Origin: Madurella fahalii
Taxonomy: Eukaryota > Ascomycota > Sordariomycetes > Sordariales
Direction: 5' to 3'
Assembly: GCA_029876055.1 (NCBI GenBank)
Contig: CM056876.1
Span: forward strand, 2,790,001 to 2,854,000
Length of the DNA stretch: 64,000 nt
This document shows, one piece after another, positions 10,831-21,895 of the stretch. The notes under the pieces were generated by a model. The model was not told where the DNA came from, did not search any database, and worked only from the letters and a program-made list of their open reading frames with translations. Positions within the stretch are counted from its first letter, which is position 1. Every line of letters starts with the position of its first letter. The position numbers and the translations under genes are program-made.

Positions 10831-10835
10831 ATTTG

Positions 10836-12058
10836 TTATTGAAGCATCCCTTCCCAACTCAAACCATGGTGGCAGAATAGCCGCCAATGCAGAGCCCACA
10901 TACAGAAATCTTAAACGCCTTGGTCCGGGTCCCGCCAACCTAAGCGAAGTCTGAGTGTTCTCCTGGGTGAACACTTGGACCAGTATTTGATCGCTCTTGG
11001 AAAGCCACCAGACCTTCTCAGCCAAGAATAGTACACTTTACCTAGATACCGCCCCTCAGCGAGTTTCTGAGAGGTAGAAGGACTAGGTAACCTTTATTAC
11101 CACTCTCCCGGTACCAGCACTTACTTTTGCCTACCCAAGACCCACTTGATCGCCTCTATGAGTTCTCGCTATCCCGTCCACTGCAACTATGTTAGCTCTC
11201 TATCACAAAGCACAAATCGATATTACAAGGCCCAGCCACCCACCAGTGTTATAATGCACCATACTGGCTCTTACGACACGCTTGCTTCCCAGCTCTAGCG
11301 CCTTATTTACCAACCTTAGAGTCGTCGCGGCCATTTTCTCAGTACTTAGCAGGGTCTCTAGCATACCAGCAAGCAGCCGAAATCGACGCCAAGGTCAAGC
11401 CTGCCTATCGCACGGCATTCCTACTCACTTTGGGTAACAAGCTACAGTACCATGAGCAATAAGCCCATCCGTAGAGATGCGATTGTGCGCCTTGGCAGAG
11501 ATGACGACCTTAATATTTACAGTAAGCACCTCCTATACCCTCAGAATACTTTATATGTATATGTCTGCCTCGCTTCACTGCAGCTATAATCCAGATATCC
11601 TTATCCATGTTATCAACCAGCCGTCTGTAGAGCCGGTAGAGTGAGGCTGTGCTGATGCTTTCGCTTCTAATACTGTCATTACTTTCTTCGAACGTGAAAG
11701 CTCCGGAACGCTATGACTTTTGATATCCCGGGCAGGATGTGGATGCTGGTTCGCGGGTGTGGACACCATATAAGGCCTTGGAGCGCGATGTTGATTGTGA
11801 TACGTCACCCTGATCGATGCCACGACGCAGGCAGATGGGTGGGATGCAGATGAAGCGCAATGTAGAGGTATAGGGGCAGCCTTTGCGCACAGCCTGACCG
11901 CAATATAAGGTCCCGTAGTCCTCCTGTGGTCCTGGTTTTTACCATTTTTACATCCAGACTGAGATGGTGCCGGCCAATTATCCCTCAATACCTTACGTGA
12001 AGTCAGAAGCAAGGGGGGCATTCAATAGGGCTTTCGGGCTGCTGGGCTAGACGGGGTA
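10836..12058. other. Decayed repeat-like stretch
   Basis: No supportable gene. A 145-codon minus frame (11584-12021) has no family features and is probably chance. The region sits between the solo LTR and the pogo element and is likely eroded transposon sequence. Confidence 0.4.
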
Positions 12059-13252
12059 TAACGTACATTATAAGCGGCCCGTGGGTATAAATGGGGCGTG
12101 GGCTTTCCACCGCGATGCGTCGTCTTTCTACTCAACATCAATTTTCTCTACAATTCAATATGCCTTCTCCTTCAAAAGAAGCTAGAGTAATCTTGGCCCT
12201 TGAAGCTCTTCAAAAAAACAAGAAACTAAGGCTTGAGGTCATAGCCAGGCTCTATAACATTGCACCTTCAACTCTCCGTAACCGACGCGCCAGCCATCCT
12301 TCATAACGCGATACCATACCCAAGTTACAACGGCTTATAAATTCCGAAGAGGAGGCTATTATTCAATATATTATTGAGCTATGTGTGCGAGCTTTCCCTC
12401 TAAGACTACGTAGTGTGGAAGATATGGCCAACCAACTACTACGCGTATACGACGTGCCCCCTGTCAGCAAGCTCTGGGCCTACAACTTTGTTAAACGCTA
12501 GCTAGAGCTCCTGATACGATAGACACGTCGGTACGATTACCAGAGGGCCAAGTACGAGAATCCAAAGGTTATTGGTGCGTGGTTTATACTTATACGGAAT
12601 ACCAAGGCCAAGTATGGTATCCTAGACGATGATGTCTATAACGTCGACGAGGTTGGGTTTATGATGGGCATTATCTTTGTAAGTATGGTTGTTACGACCT
12701 CTGATGGCTGTAGTAAGGCAAAGCTAGCCCAGCTTGGCAACCGCGAGTGGGTAACGGTAATCTAGGGCGTTAATACCCTTGGCTAGGCGATCTCGCTATT
12801 TATTATCTTAGCTGCGTAATACTACTTTGGTAACTGGTACCGGGAGTATAACCTTCTACTTATCTAGCGTATTGCAACTACCGATAATAGCTAGACTACC
12901 AATACTATAGACCTAGATTAAATCAAGTACTTCGACTACTATATAAAATCCTATATAAAGGGTATATACCGGCTATTGATCCTCGACGGCTACGAAAGCT
13001 ACTACTCGACTAAGTTCGAACTCTACCGTAAATAGAACAACATCATTATACGTTATATGCCTCTGCACTCTTTCTATAAGTGCCAGCTACTCGATATTAG
13101 CTGCTTTGGGCTATTGAAGAAGGTGTACGGTCACGAAATCGAGAACTTAATGCGTATGCATATCAACTACGTTAGCAAGCTCGAGTTTCTCTGTGCTTTC
13201 CGCGAGGCCTTCTTTGCTTCTATAATAGAGAGCAATATACAGGGTAGCTTTA

Positions 13253-13503
13253 TGTAAAGGGGTTGTTCTGGGAACACGTTGAGGGAGATGGACCACGATG
13301 TCTTGATACCGAAAAGACCTAGACCAGCGGGCGATATCTTGGTGAACAGCCTCCTATCAATTACACAGAGACTGATCCTGACGGATCAGAAGTACCCCGC
13401 GTGAGAGAGTTCCCTCACGGGGTTCTTATCTATCCTGTATCGTGACATCATCCAGCATCATTCGGCGGGTCCTCCTGACCTTCGTCTGGAGACTCTCGTT
13501 ACA
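13253..13503 (-). mobile_element. Solo LTR, family 1, inside the pogo transposase
   Basis: The 251-bp copy runs from TGTAAAGGGG to CTCGTTACA with perfect duplications CTTTA at 13248-13252 and 13504-13508. It cuts the transposase coding region between the DDE core and the C-terminal coiled segment. Confidence 0.9.
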
Positions 13504-14086
13504 CTTTATAAGTGCTGACCTTATACCGTACGATCTACAGAGAGTACTTTCTACACTGGATGTACAGCTTCGTACGCTAACACCCCTAGCCTCACGGCCT
13601 AGTATAGCACAACCTTAGGTCTTCCAGACACTATACAACCCCCGAGAAGCCGAATCGCAGTCAATGCTTATCAAGACTCGCATTTCTAGCCATCAAAACA
13701 GCTCTCCGACTTCAATATTGGGTGCTGTGGATCAACTTACCAAGGGTACAATGGCTATGATGCACCAGGTAGCTCTTCTTCGATCAGAGATCTCTTCGCT
13801 CCGCAAGGCCAACGAGGCACTAAGCAAGCGCCGGAGAGCTAAAAGAACATGTATGCAGCTTGGAGGATCACTTACTGTACAAGATGCACAGGATCTACTA
13901 GCCTAGAAGGCTATAGGTAGGGAGGTAGTAGAAGAAACGCAGCCGGGAGGTAGTAGTACAGGGGGGTGTCGTACGAAGGTTCGGTGCTGTAGTGTGTGTG
14001 GCAAGCCTGGCCATAATGCTCGTACTTGCTAGGAGGCTATAGAATCCTCGGATTCAGCTGTTTCTGATGTAATTATAGTTAGCTCC

Positions 14087-14364
14087 TGTCAAAAAGGGTT
14101 GTGTCAAAAGGGTCAGGAAGCTGGATCCTGGATCTGCAAAACACGAACCCGGATCAGTGTGATCCGGATTAGTGCGACTCGGATAAGTGTGATCCGATTT
14201 CTCGGAGACCCGTCAACCCGGGTCATCCGTGGTCCAGGAAATTGGGAATAAGAAGGAAGTTCACCTCCGTTAGACAAGGAAGAAAACAAGAGATACTCAA
14301 TTTTCGATCCTGAATTTCCATCCTAAATTTAACTCCGAACGTTCAGAGGTGCTGTGCATCCGAC
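14087..14364 (+). mobile_element. Solo LTR, family 3, with duplicated 5' end
   Basis: The 278-bp element begins TGTCAAAAAGGGTTG immediately followed by a second TGTCAAAAGGG and ends GCATCCGACA. Perfect duplications GCTCC flank it at 14082-14086 and 14365-14369. It is the inverted homologue of 5495-5745, but the first about 15 bases are an extra, near-tandem copy of the LTR start. It lies just downstream of the zinc knuckle of the pogo transposase. Confidence 0.88.
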
Positions 14365-14464
14365 AGCTCCTAGTGTTCTTGTGTTGTAATTGAGGATAGT
14401 ATTTGTAGGGTAGTGGAAAGCCCACGCCCCACTTATACCTACGGGCCGCTTATAATGTACGTTA

Positions 14465-15215
14465 GACTAAACATTACAAGTGTAAAACAAGTAGTAGAAA
14501 AGTGTAAGAAGTGTAGGTAAGGGAGATAAAAAGGGAAAGGAGTAGATAAGGTGTAACTTATAAATATCTGTGGGCTTGTCAGCTGGAGCACAGAGTAGGG
14601 TGCCCGAGATGCCTACCGCGTTTCCAGATGACCAGACATCCGTTGGAGTTCCCCACGGAAGCTGAAACATGGCTTCTGGACTGCGCGTGAAGTCCGCACT
14701 GATGAGGTGGCCGTCCTTGGCAAATTTTGAGTCCTGCGATACGACACCTCCGCAGTCTCCAAGTCGGATTTCGGAGAAACGTTGGCCATTCTGCGCATAG
14801 TTGACAAAAATATTATCCAGCTTTATATCTAGAGCAGGCGTCAACAAGTCAATTGGGATGCCGGTGCAGCGAGAAAGATGCCAAATGCATACTGGTATGG
14901 ACCATGCCGTCCTTGTGTAGGACGCGGAGGGCTTCGAGGACACATCTAGCAACTTGCTTGATCTCGGGGCGTGTTAGCCTTTTCTTTTTTGACTCGCTCA
15001 AGAGCTCGCTGTCCAGATGCCTCAGTACGATTGAGGGAGGATCTGTGGGCTCCTGAATCTCGTCGATGACAGGGCGAAGGAACGAGGTCTTGGACTAGTA
15101 GCGCTTGAGAATGTCGGCTTCATTCTACAGGTGCCAGTGCCCGCGAATACTCTTGACGATGTATTTCTCATCATTTATGTTCCTACATTCCGTGGGGCGA
15201 TTAGAAAATGGCCTA
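14465..15215 (-). pseudogene. Protein kinase pseudogene, truncated by the pogo insertion
   Basis: On the minus strand, frame 15215 to 14893 encodes kinase N-lobe sequence (EADILKRY, then EVLRVLHKDG-like ALRVLHKDGMVHT). A GT-AG intron (about 14829-14892) joins it to IKLDNIFVNY, LGDCGGVV and RSPEAMFQLPWGTPTDVWSSGN, i.e. the catalytic loop, activation segment and APE region. Two TAG stops stand where Gln is expected. The spliced catalytic loop reads HTN-IKLDN, so the catalytic Asp is Asn, a change also produced by RIP. The remainder of the C-lobe is missing because the transposon abuts at 14464. Confidence 0.75.
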
Positions 15216-16275
15216 CAGATGGGGCGGACAGTGTTGCGAAGCCGCACCTAGCAAGATAAACGGCGCCTTGATCAGCAGCCCTATGCAGTTCTTTGACGAC
15301 AGTATACATCGAATTGCAACCCCTCAGAGTGCGGTTGATCTTCAGAAGCTACGCTATCGGTGCATTGGAAGCGGTCTCATCGTCAGTAGCTAGAATCGGT
15401 TCGTTGCGGGTGTCATTCGGGGGGCGAATGCTCGAGGAGAAGTGTTGGTAGCGAATGGCGAGCTTCCACAAGTGCATTCCGAGCAGGGGATGCGTGGATG
15501 ATATAAGAAGCCCAGCTACTAACATTAATCGCTTATGCCCGAGAGTTTCGCACCGCTGCCTTAAACCAATCAAACTGCAGCTTCCCTAACGGGGTCCTGT
15601 CCATCGGAAACTGGTGAAGTGCCGTCGAGCGCACAGTTTTCTTAAAATCATCAACCGGAGTCTTCGCGAGGATCTATCCTATTGATAGTAGCATGTTGAG
15701 GTATCTATACAGGGCCTCGGCGATTAATAAGTAGTAATCGATACCGTAACTATCGCTTACCGAGGGACACGACCCCTGCGACCCCGACACTTGCTCCTCC
15801 AGGACACACCCCTCGACGCATGCCGAATACTACCTGCGTTAATCACCAAAGCATAACTTGTAGAGCGGCCAAATTGAACTTTATCTCGCAACTACTTTCG
15901 GTTGGCTGTTGGCGCTGTAGTGGCCTCGCTGGCCTGGCCCGATGCTGGCCGACCATGACGCCGGATACAAGATAATGGAGACTAATGGAGATCACGATTT
16001 CCACTCGACTCAGCCCATCGGTTGAACGCTCTGCCAAGGTGTCCAATCTTTTGGATTCGGGCGGAACCGAGGACATCCCTTCCACTTCTACAGCATCCAC
16101 GAGATCCCCGCTACTCTCAACAAAGCTACTTTACCCAGGGTACCTTAGTCAACAAAAGCAGGAGTTTCTAGAAGCCGACAGCAGCCACGCGGTCTTCGAT
16201 AGTAAGCCCCCCTAAGCACATCACAATGTGAGCTTTACATCATCCGACTCGTGGAAAGTCCGGACGCCGGGTACG
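15216..16275. other. Transition from transposon island to gene-dense DNA
   Basis: Nothing is clearly coding. Short minus frames at 15349-15573 and 15843-16100 and a plus frame at 15985-16215 lack features. The first third may hold the eroded start of the kinase pseudogene. Confidence 0.4.
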
Positions 16276-18767
16276 TCAGACGGGGAAACCCAAGCCGCTC
16301 TGACTCTCTTTCCACTGACTCAACGCGGCCAATATGTTGGATGTGCGTGCATGCCAGTAGCCTGCCGGGTCCTCGACTTGGTCTAGCGCATTGAGGAGAA
16401 GACGTAGATTGTCGGCAACTCCACTAATCGTTGCGTCTTGGGACGAGACTAAATCTCTGCTGAGCGCAGTCATGGCCATGACTAGAGGCCACGCGACAAA
16501 CGTCGCTTGAAGAGCGAAGAAATCCCGCTGAGATCACACAATAGATTAGTACAACAGGAATCGTTAGACCCAAATCAACATTGAAAGATGTGGGGACATG
16601 TGGCAGCAAGGGTCGAGAGAGATATGCCGACGTACCTCTGATCGCTGCGCGGGCCACACCAACCTCGTTGTGTTGGCGATCTTGAACGCCACGGCCGTGG
16701 TGCGCTTACGGCTATCAGCGGCCATGGCGACCGACAGCCCTTGTCTCTGCAACTGGTTGATGGCAGCTTCGTGGAAGTAGATCTCCACGGCGCACAGGTT
16801 AAGATGGGCGGTGAAGGCAATCGGATCCTCACGGACGGCTTTGGCGGTGAGATGCGGATGCAGCAGGGCAGCGCGTTCGTTCGTAACCTTGACCAGGGCG
16901 TAGTGGCGATCCCAGAAACCTTTTCTGCTCTCCATCCGCGTTGCTAGTAGTCCTGCTGTGGTCGAAGCACCTGAGCGCTAGATCGACCATCAGGACGCAG
17001 CAGGCATACGAGGAAAGGGGAGACCCGGCCGTAAGCATTGAGACGTCTCGGAGAAATGGTATTGGCGCTGCCACGAACTCAGATGTCATATGCCCGGGTG
17101 AGGGTAGGTTGACATCAAAGGACTACAAGGAAGAACAACGTCAGCCGATGTCTCTCAGGCTCCGTCCACAAACCTCATACGACGAGAACGCGTTGGTCGA
17201 ATCTGTAAGATAGCCCAAAGAAATGCATTTTTCTCACCTGCGGGTTGCCCAGTTGGCAGGGGAGCCCCGAGCGAGTGCTCGCATAGCTTTCCAGAATAAA
17301 GAGAGCCCAGAACGAGCGCCTTCTCTCCTCGAGCAACGCACAGTCCTGTGTCCTCGGGAGCACCATTTGCAGATCCGGCACATCGGCGCTATTTGATCTG
17401 TGTTTATCCATCTGGTGTAGGTTCAGTACGTTGGACAACCGGATGGCTCCGCCCAGTGTCATCCAGGCCCTTGTAAGCCTCTTTCCCACAATCTCGTACC
17501 GCATGGTGAATAGGAGGGCCTGGAAGACGTTCAAGTTGGCTAGGTCAACGCCCTCATCCTGACGTTCACAGAGGTCGAGATAGGTCCGTGCCAAACTGTA
17601 ACAAGATTCCTGCAGATGGGTATAGATGGGCGACATGGCTGCCGCAACCAGAGCTACGGCATGACTCAGGGCGCAGAGAGGACTGTAGCTTGGATCTCTC
17701 GCCAACTCCGCGTCAAATCGCTCTCGACATATTATGGGCAGGGTTGGATAGATGTCGTCGAAGTATATCTGATGTCTGCAGAGTAATTTGTTAGATTGGG
17801 GTCGGGGCAATCTTATGGGAACACAGAGATCACAATACGATGCTGCCAAATCTGCTGCGGTGACACCCACGCCGCTTCCGCTGCTAGTACCTCCTATGCC
17901 CGCGAGCGTATCAGAGGATGATGAAGGTAGCTTAGCTGTAGTTGTCGCCGGGGGAACCGTGGCTGCTTCGGAAAAAATTGTCGGCCTGTATCATAGAAAT
18001 GAGAGATCAGTAACGGGCGTCGAAGCCAGTCATTATCTCGGCACCTTGACCATGACTTCAAGTCATTAAGAATGGCGTCTAGGGATGCGGCAGGTACCGT
18101 GTTTACAGTAGTAGCACGCCCTCAGCAACACATACCAGTCAAAGACGGGTCCTATAAGGTCTGGACCTGTGTTTACATTGCTAAACAAATCGGCCTCATC
18201 AAACCCAGACTCAGACAAGTGGAGGCTGCCCGGACCTTGGCCGGTCACTGTTCCGTGAGGCTCATTACCGACGTTGGGGTCAACGGAGGATTCCTGGTTG
18301 TTGGTTGCCGACAGTGTGGGCTGATGAGCCACTGGTTGCCATACCGGTTCGGCTGTGAATGCCGATGTGTCCCTAAGGTCCGGTGCTGATGACGATGTCG
18401 TCGGGACAGGTAGTAGGAATGTCGCGGGGTGGGAGATGGCTAGGCAGGCCTCGGCCCTTGCTACGTAGGTCAGGATGGCAGGGACCTCCCCGATATATAC
18501 GAGGAATATATGACTAGGGGACTCACCCAGTCGAGCCTGGAGCTGGAGTATCAAGGCATCACGGCCGGGGTTCCCGTCGTAAACGCACTTTTGACCCAAC
18601 CGTACGCAGTGACCGCAGTTCGGCTCAGCCCGATCGCATCTAACTTTGCGGTCACGGCAGACATTGCAGGCTTGCCGCCCGCTACGAGCCGCGGTGGCCG
18701 CTGCCGCCGTGTGGGCAGGGCGTGTGAGGTTCTTCCTTCTCGCATCACCTTGCACCGTCATATCCAT
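16276..18767 (-). CDS. Zn(II)2Cys6 transcription factor with an apparent 1-nt frameshift
   Basis: Exons on the minus strand are 18767-18527, 18460-18136, 17985-17238, 17122-16636 and 16527-16276. Residues about 33-63 form the binuclear zinc cluster ACNVCRDRKVRCDR...CGHC...KCVYDG, followed after splicing by a short leucine-rich coiled coil (LILQLQARLARAEA). The middle exons carry the fungal-specific transcription factor domain (IYPTLPIICRERF, LTRAWMTLGGAIRLS, RRRSFWALFILESY). Exon 4 is 487 nt, one more than a multiple of three; the reading frame is conserved on both sides if one T of the TTTT run at 16921-16924 is extra. This is either a real inactivating change or a sequence error. It probably regulates nearby genes, perhaps the oxidase next door (inference). 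Confidence 0.82.
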
Positions 18768-19741
18768 GATCGCGGCTGCAGCGAATCGCGGCCGTGTGAA
18801 TTCCTATCGGTTGCCGTTGTCGCCGTTGTCGCTGTCGCCGGAGTACTACTACATGCAGTATGCGGCGTGTGCTTGCGAGAGGAGAGATGTGGGCAAACCT
18901 GGCAGGCACTCTTTGGACACGTAGGCTCGGGCAAAGCCAAAGTCAGCTGTCACAACAGACAGGTAATTTCTCTCTTAAAGCATTCAGAAACCTCTGTGTA
19001 CAAAAGCTCTTGGGGATTTACCTTCAGATATTTCTTGGAGCGTGTACCCCGACGTTTTCCTGATGGCTTATCTATCACCCTTTGTTGGAGAGAAGAAGTA
19101 CCATAGGGAAGAGCACAAGACCCAACGGTATCCTATCGAATTGTGGCCCGTGCGGCTTGCGAGATTCTCGGAACCACACAGACGCACTCGGCTCAATACC
19201 ACCAAAAGACTTTTATCTATGTCCGTATCGCGATACCTATTTTTCCCGATTGTATCAAACCTGGATTGCGTTGCGTCGTCACACATTGATCTAGACGGGA
19301 AAGTGTGCAGACTGTGCGCTAGTGTTGAGCACCAAGATTGGCTTTGCAAAAAGTTGTTTTGAAAGGAGACACCTATGGCTATTTTGACTGAATCTGACGG
19401 TCCTGCGCCATACTCTGCGGGTGGTGGACGACCTGGAGGAGATTGGGGCCGGCGCTGTTGTCGCAACCGGCCTCGCAAACCAGTCTCACTTGAGCACCTC
19501 TACATACCGATCTGGTACCCCGGTAGGCCGACGCCGTACCGCACACCATTGTCGAGCGAGAGCTATATCCCGCTGACAGCGACGAGCATGGTTGCACTGT
19601 CTCGTGGCAACGTCAAACTGGGATCTGGTTCGACGGGCGGCCCGCTTCTCGCCAATCCAACATTAGCCCGTCACGTTACTACCCGAAGACCATTTACGGT
19701 TTCCCAGCTCCCAACATCAATACTCCCAAAGCAAGGTACTC
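18768..19741. other. Intergenic region between regulator and oxidase
   Basis: Plus frame 19375-19788 and minus frame 19068-19478 are open but show no family features. The region holds the promoter of the zinc-cluster gene (start 18767) and the 3' end of the oxidase gene. Confidence 0.4.
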
Positions 19742-21895
19742 CTACTTCCTACAAAGCCTACTATTCTGATTGGGCAAATGACCCATGATCTTCTCCCCCT
19801 CCAACTCCCACTCCTCGCTGCCCACCGCATTCGTCGCATAAAACACCCCCTGGGGATCCCACCTCTTCTTGATCTCCAACAACCGCGGGTACTTTTCCCC
19901 ATGAAAACTCTCCTGCCACTGCGGCTCGATGTAATCCGACTCGGACATGTACGTCCCGGACCCGGGGGTCAGCGCCTTCCACCTTGGATTCCACTCGTAC
20001 GTCAGATTTCTGGACAGCTGCGTCACGTAGGGTGCCGGGTCCGTGACGTTCCAGGTAACGAACATGATGGCGAACATGAGCACGTCGCGCCAGGCCGCGT
20101 TGACGGCGTTGTCGATGGATGCGCTCCCCGGCGGGTTGCGGATGTTGAACATGACCATGTTGGCGCCCTCGTCGAATACGCCGCGAATGGAATCCATGAC
20201 GGCGGTACGCTGAGAAGCGTCGGCAAGGACGTTGCGCGGGATGAAGCGAGAGGCTTGGCGCATCGCCCACATCCAGACCTCCTGCGGGAAGCCCTCGTAC
20301 CATGCGTCCGGGTAGTTGTCGTACTCGCGGATCACCGGGGTGAAGGGGACGCCGAGGGAATCCCAGGTGGCGAAGAGCGGGGCCATGGTGGCGCGGAACT
20401 GTGATTCCGTGGTGTTGGGAGCGACCATGGAGGTCATGTCGTGCATGATCTCGCTGCCCGAGTGGCGGATACGGTAGTACGAGTAGTAACCCAAGTCGGC
20501 GTACTGCTGGAAGCCATCAACGTAGGCCTTTTGCATCTGCCAGAATTTGTCCTTGGTGAAGTTCTCGTTGGTGGTGACGTTGTACCGCATGGTGGTGACC
20601 TTGAGCTTGGGGAAGGCTTTGACCACCATGGAGGTCACCACCCCATAGGTTCCGGCGCCGCCACCGCGCAGAGCCCAGAATAAGTCGGAGTTAGTCTTCG
20701 CGTCAGCGGTCACGAAGCGGCCATCGGCGGTTACGAGTTGGATGGAGAGTACGTGGTCGGCGGCCATGCCGTAGATCGATGTCAGGGGCGAGTGGCCGCC
20801 GCCTTGGATGTATCCACCAATGAAGCCCACCGTCTGCAAGCATGGTTAGCCCACGTAATCTGATGTCCGTTGGCTATCGAATACCAACAATTCCTTCACC
20901 GCCAACCAGCGTCACGTCATGTTCCTTGGCGAGCCTGTTCGCGTCTAGAACCTGGATTCCCGCGGCGAGCTTGAATGCCGGACCAGTGTAACTGTCGGTC
21001 TTGTACTCCGGGTAGAATTTGGCATCCTTTAGATGGTGCGTCCACACGTTCAACCCGCCCTTGCCTGTAGATTTGGCCCCGAAATCATGTCCCGTGTTCT
21101 TGATGACAAGCCGGATATTCAGCTCCCGTGCAATGTTGACGGCCAGCTGGACCTGCGCGACGTTGGTCACATTGATGCTGTACTCGGGAAACCCGCCGAC
21201 CGTGCAGGTGCCGTTGTTCCCCAGGAATGCGGCCGTGTAGCTGGGTGGCATGCAGGTCATTCCTTGAAAGAGGATCGAGCGGATCGAGAGGGGGTGGTTA
21301 ATTCTACGCTGTGTAAGCCATGCTCGCGTTCTGGCGCGATTACCTCGGCTTGAGATAGAAGTGCATACCGAAGGGTGGAATTGTTCCAGCTACCTGTCAG
21401 GGCCTGGCATGCAGAAGTGGAGTAGTTCCCCCACTCTGGGTAGCAAATGGCGGCTTCCGGGACGCTCTTGATCAGCCTGCCGCCGAGGAGCACGTTGAAC
21501 AGGCGCCATGTTGCGTCCGACGGCCATTCACGATCGCCTGGATAGGTTTTACACCGCACCTCAGTACCTTTCTCATGAGATTCTTCCAGCGCCTGTGGGA
21601 ATACAGAGAAGGATATTGCTGAAACGACTTGGGAGTCGTAGTATTTCGTAAGGTTGGCCAGCACGTCGTCTGTCAATTGGAGCTTCTCGAAGTCAAAGAG
21701 ACCAGGGCTGTCTCCGACTCTTTCGACGGCAGCTGGGAAGTCTGTAAAGGCGTGAGTCTATGCTCCCATGTAACTCCCAATTGATAGGTGTTGCAGGATA
21801 CCTGCGGCATGCTCATTCACATTCGTGGCTGTGACAAGGCTCAATGCTCCCAACACCTTGAGAGCTAAGGCCAGATGAAGGAGTAACCGCGCCAT
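19742..21895 (-). CDS. Secreted FAD-linked oxidoreductase, berberine-bridge (BBE) type, 657 aa
   Basis: Exons 21895-21802, 21741-21369, 21303-20889 and 20833-19742 total 1974 nt in frame. The protein starts with a signal peptide (MARLLLHLALALKVLGALSL). It then has the PCMH-type FAD domain: CKTYPGD, ILFQGMTCMPP, the flavin-attachment region VIKNTGHDFGAKSTGKGG, GGEGITVGFIGGYIQGGGHS and DLFWALRGGGAGTYGVV. A C-terminal BBE segment follows (GVFYATNAVGSEEW). The His of NTGHDF is the expected covalent FAD site; no second Cys attachment motif is obvious. Such enzymes oxidise alkaloids, carbohydrates or secondary-metabolite intermediates using O2. The second intron starts GTTGGT, a weaker donor, but the splice restores GGEGITVG exactly. 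Confidence 0.93.

Larger units (their letters stand above)
12061..14462 (+). mobile_element. Complete but dead pogo/Fot1-like transposon with two LTR insertions
   Basis: Inverted repeats of 50 bp at 12061-12110 and 14413-14462 (outer ends ACGTACATTATAAGCGGCCC) differ at only two positions, and TA duplications flank them (12059-12060, 14463-14464). The plus strand encodes a transposase from about 12160: psq HTH (residues near ILALEALQKNKKLR), CENP-B HTH (VEDMANQLLRVYDVPP), a DDE domain with NVDEVGF and LLILDGYES, then after the first LTR a coiled segment and a zinc knuckle CCSVCGKPGHNARTC. At least eight in-frame TAG/TAA stops and His-to-Tyr changes in the usual DGHESHHS-type motif fit RIP. 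Without the two inserted LTRs the element is about 1.87 kb, the usual size for Fot1 relatives. Confidence 0.92.

Noticed and set aside
11584..12021. 145-codon minus ORF left of the pogo element as a continuation of the cut kinase
   Set aside because: Its translation shows no kinase C-lobe motif, so the missing part of the kinase is not there.
19375..19788. 137-codon plus ORF next to the BBE oxidase
   Set aside because: No recognisable motif, and it runs into the 3' end of the oxidase on the other strand.
20023..20404. Several long plus and minus frames inside the BBE gene
   Set aside because: They are GC-driven shadows of the oxidase coding strand.
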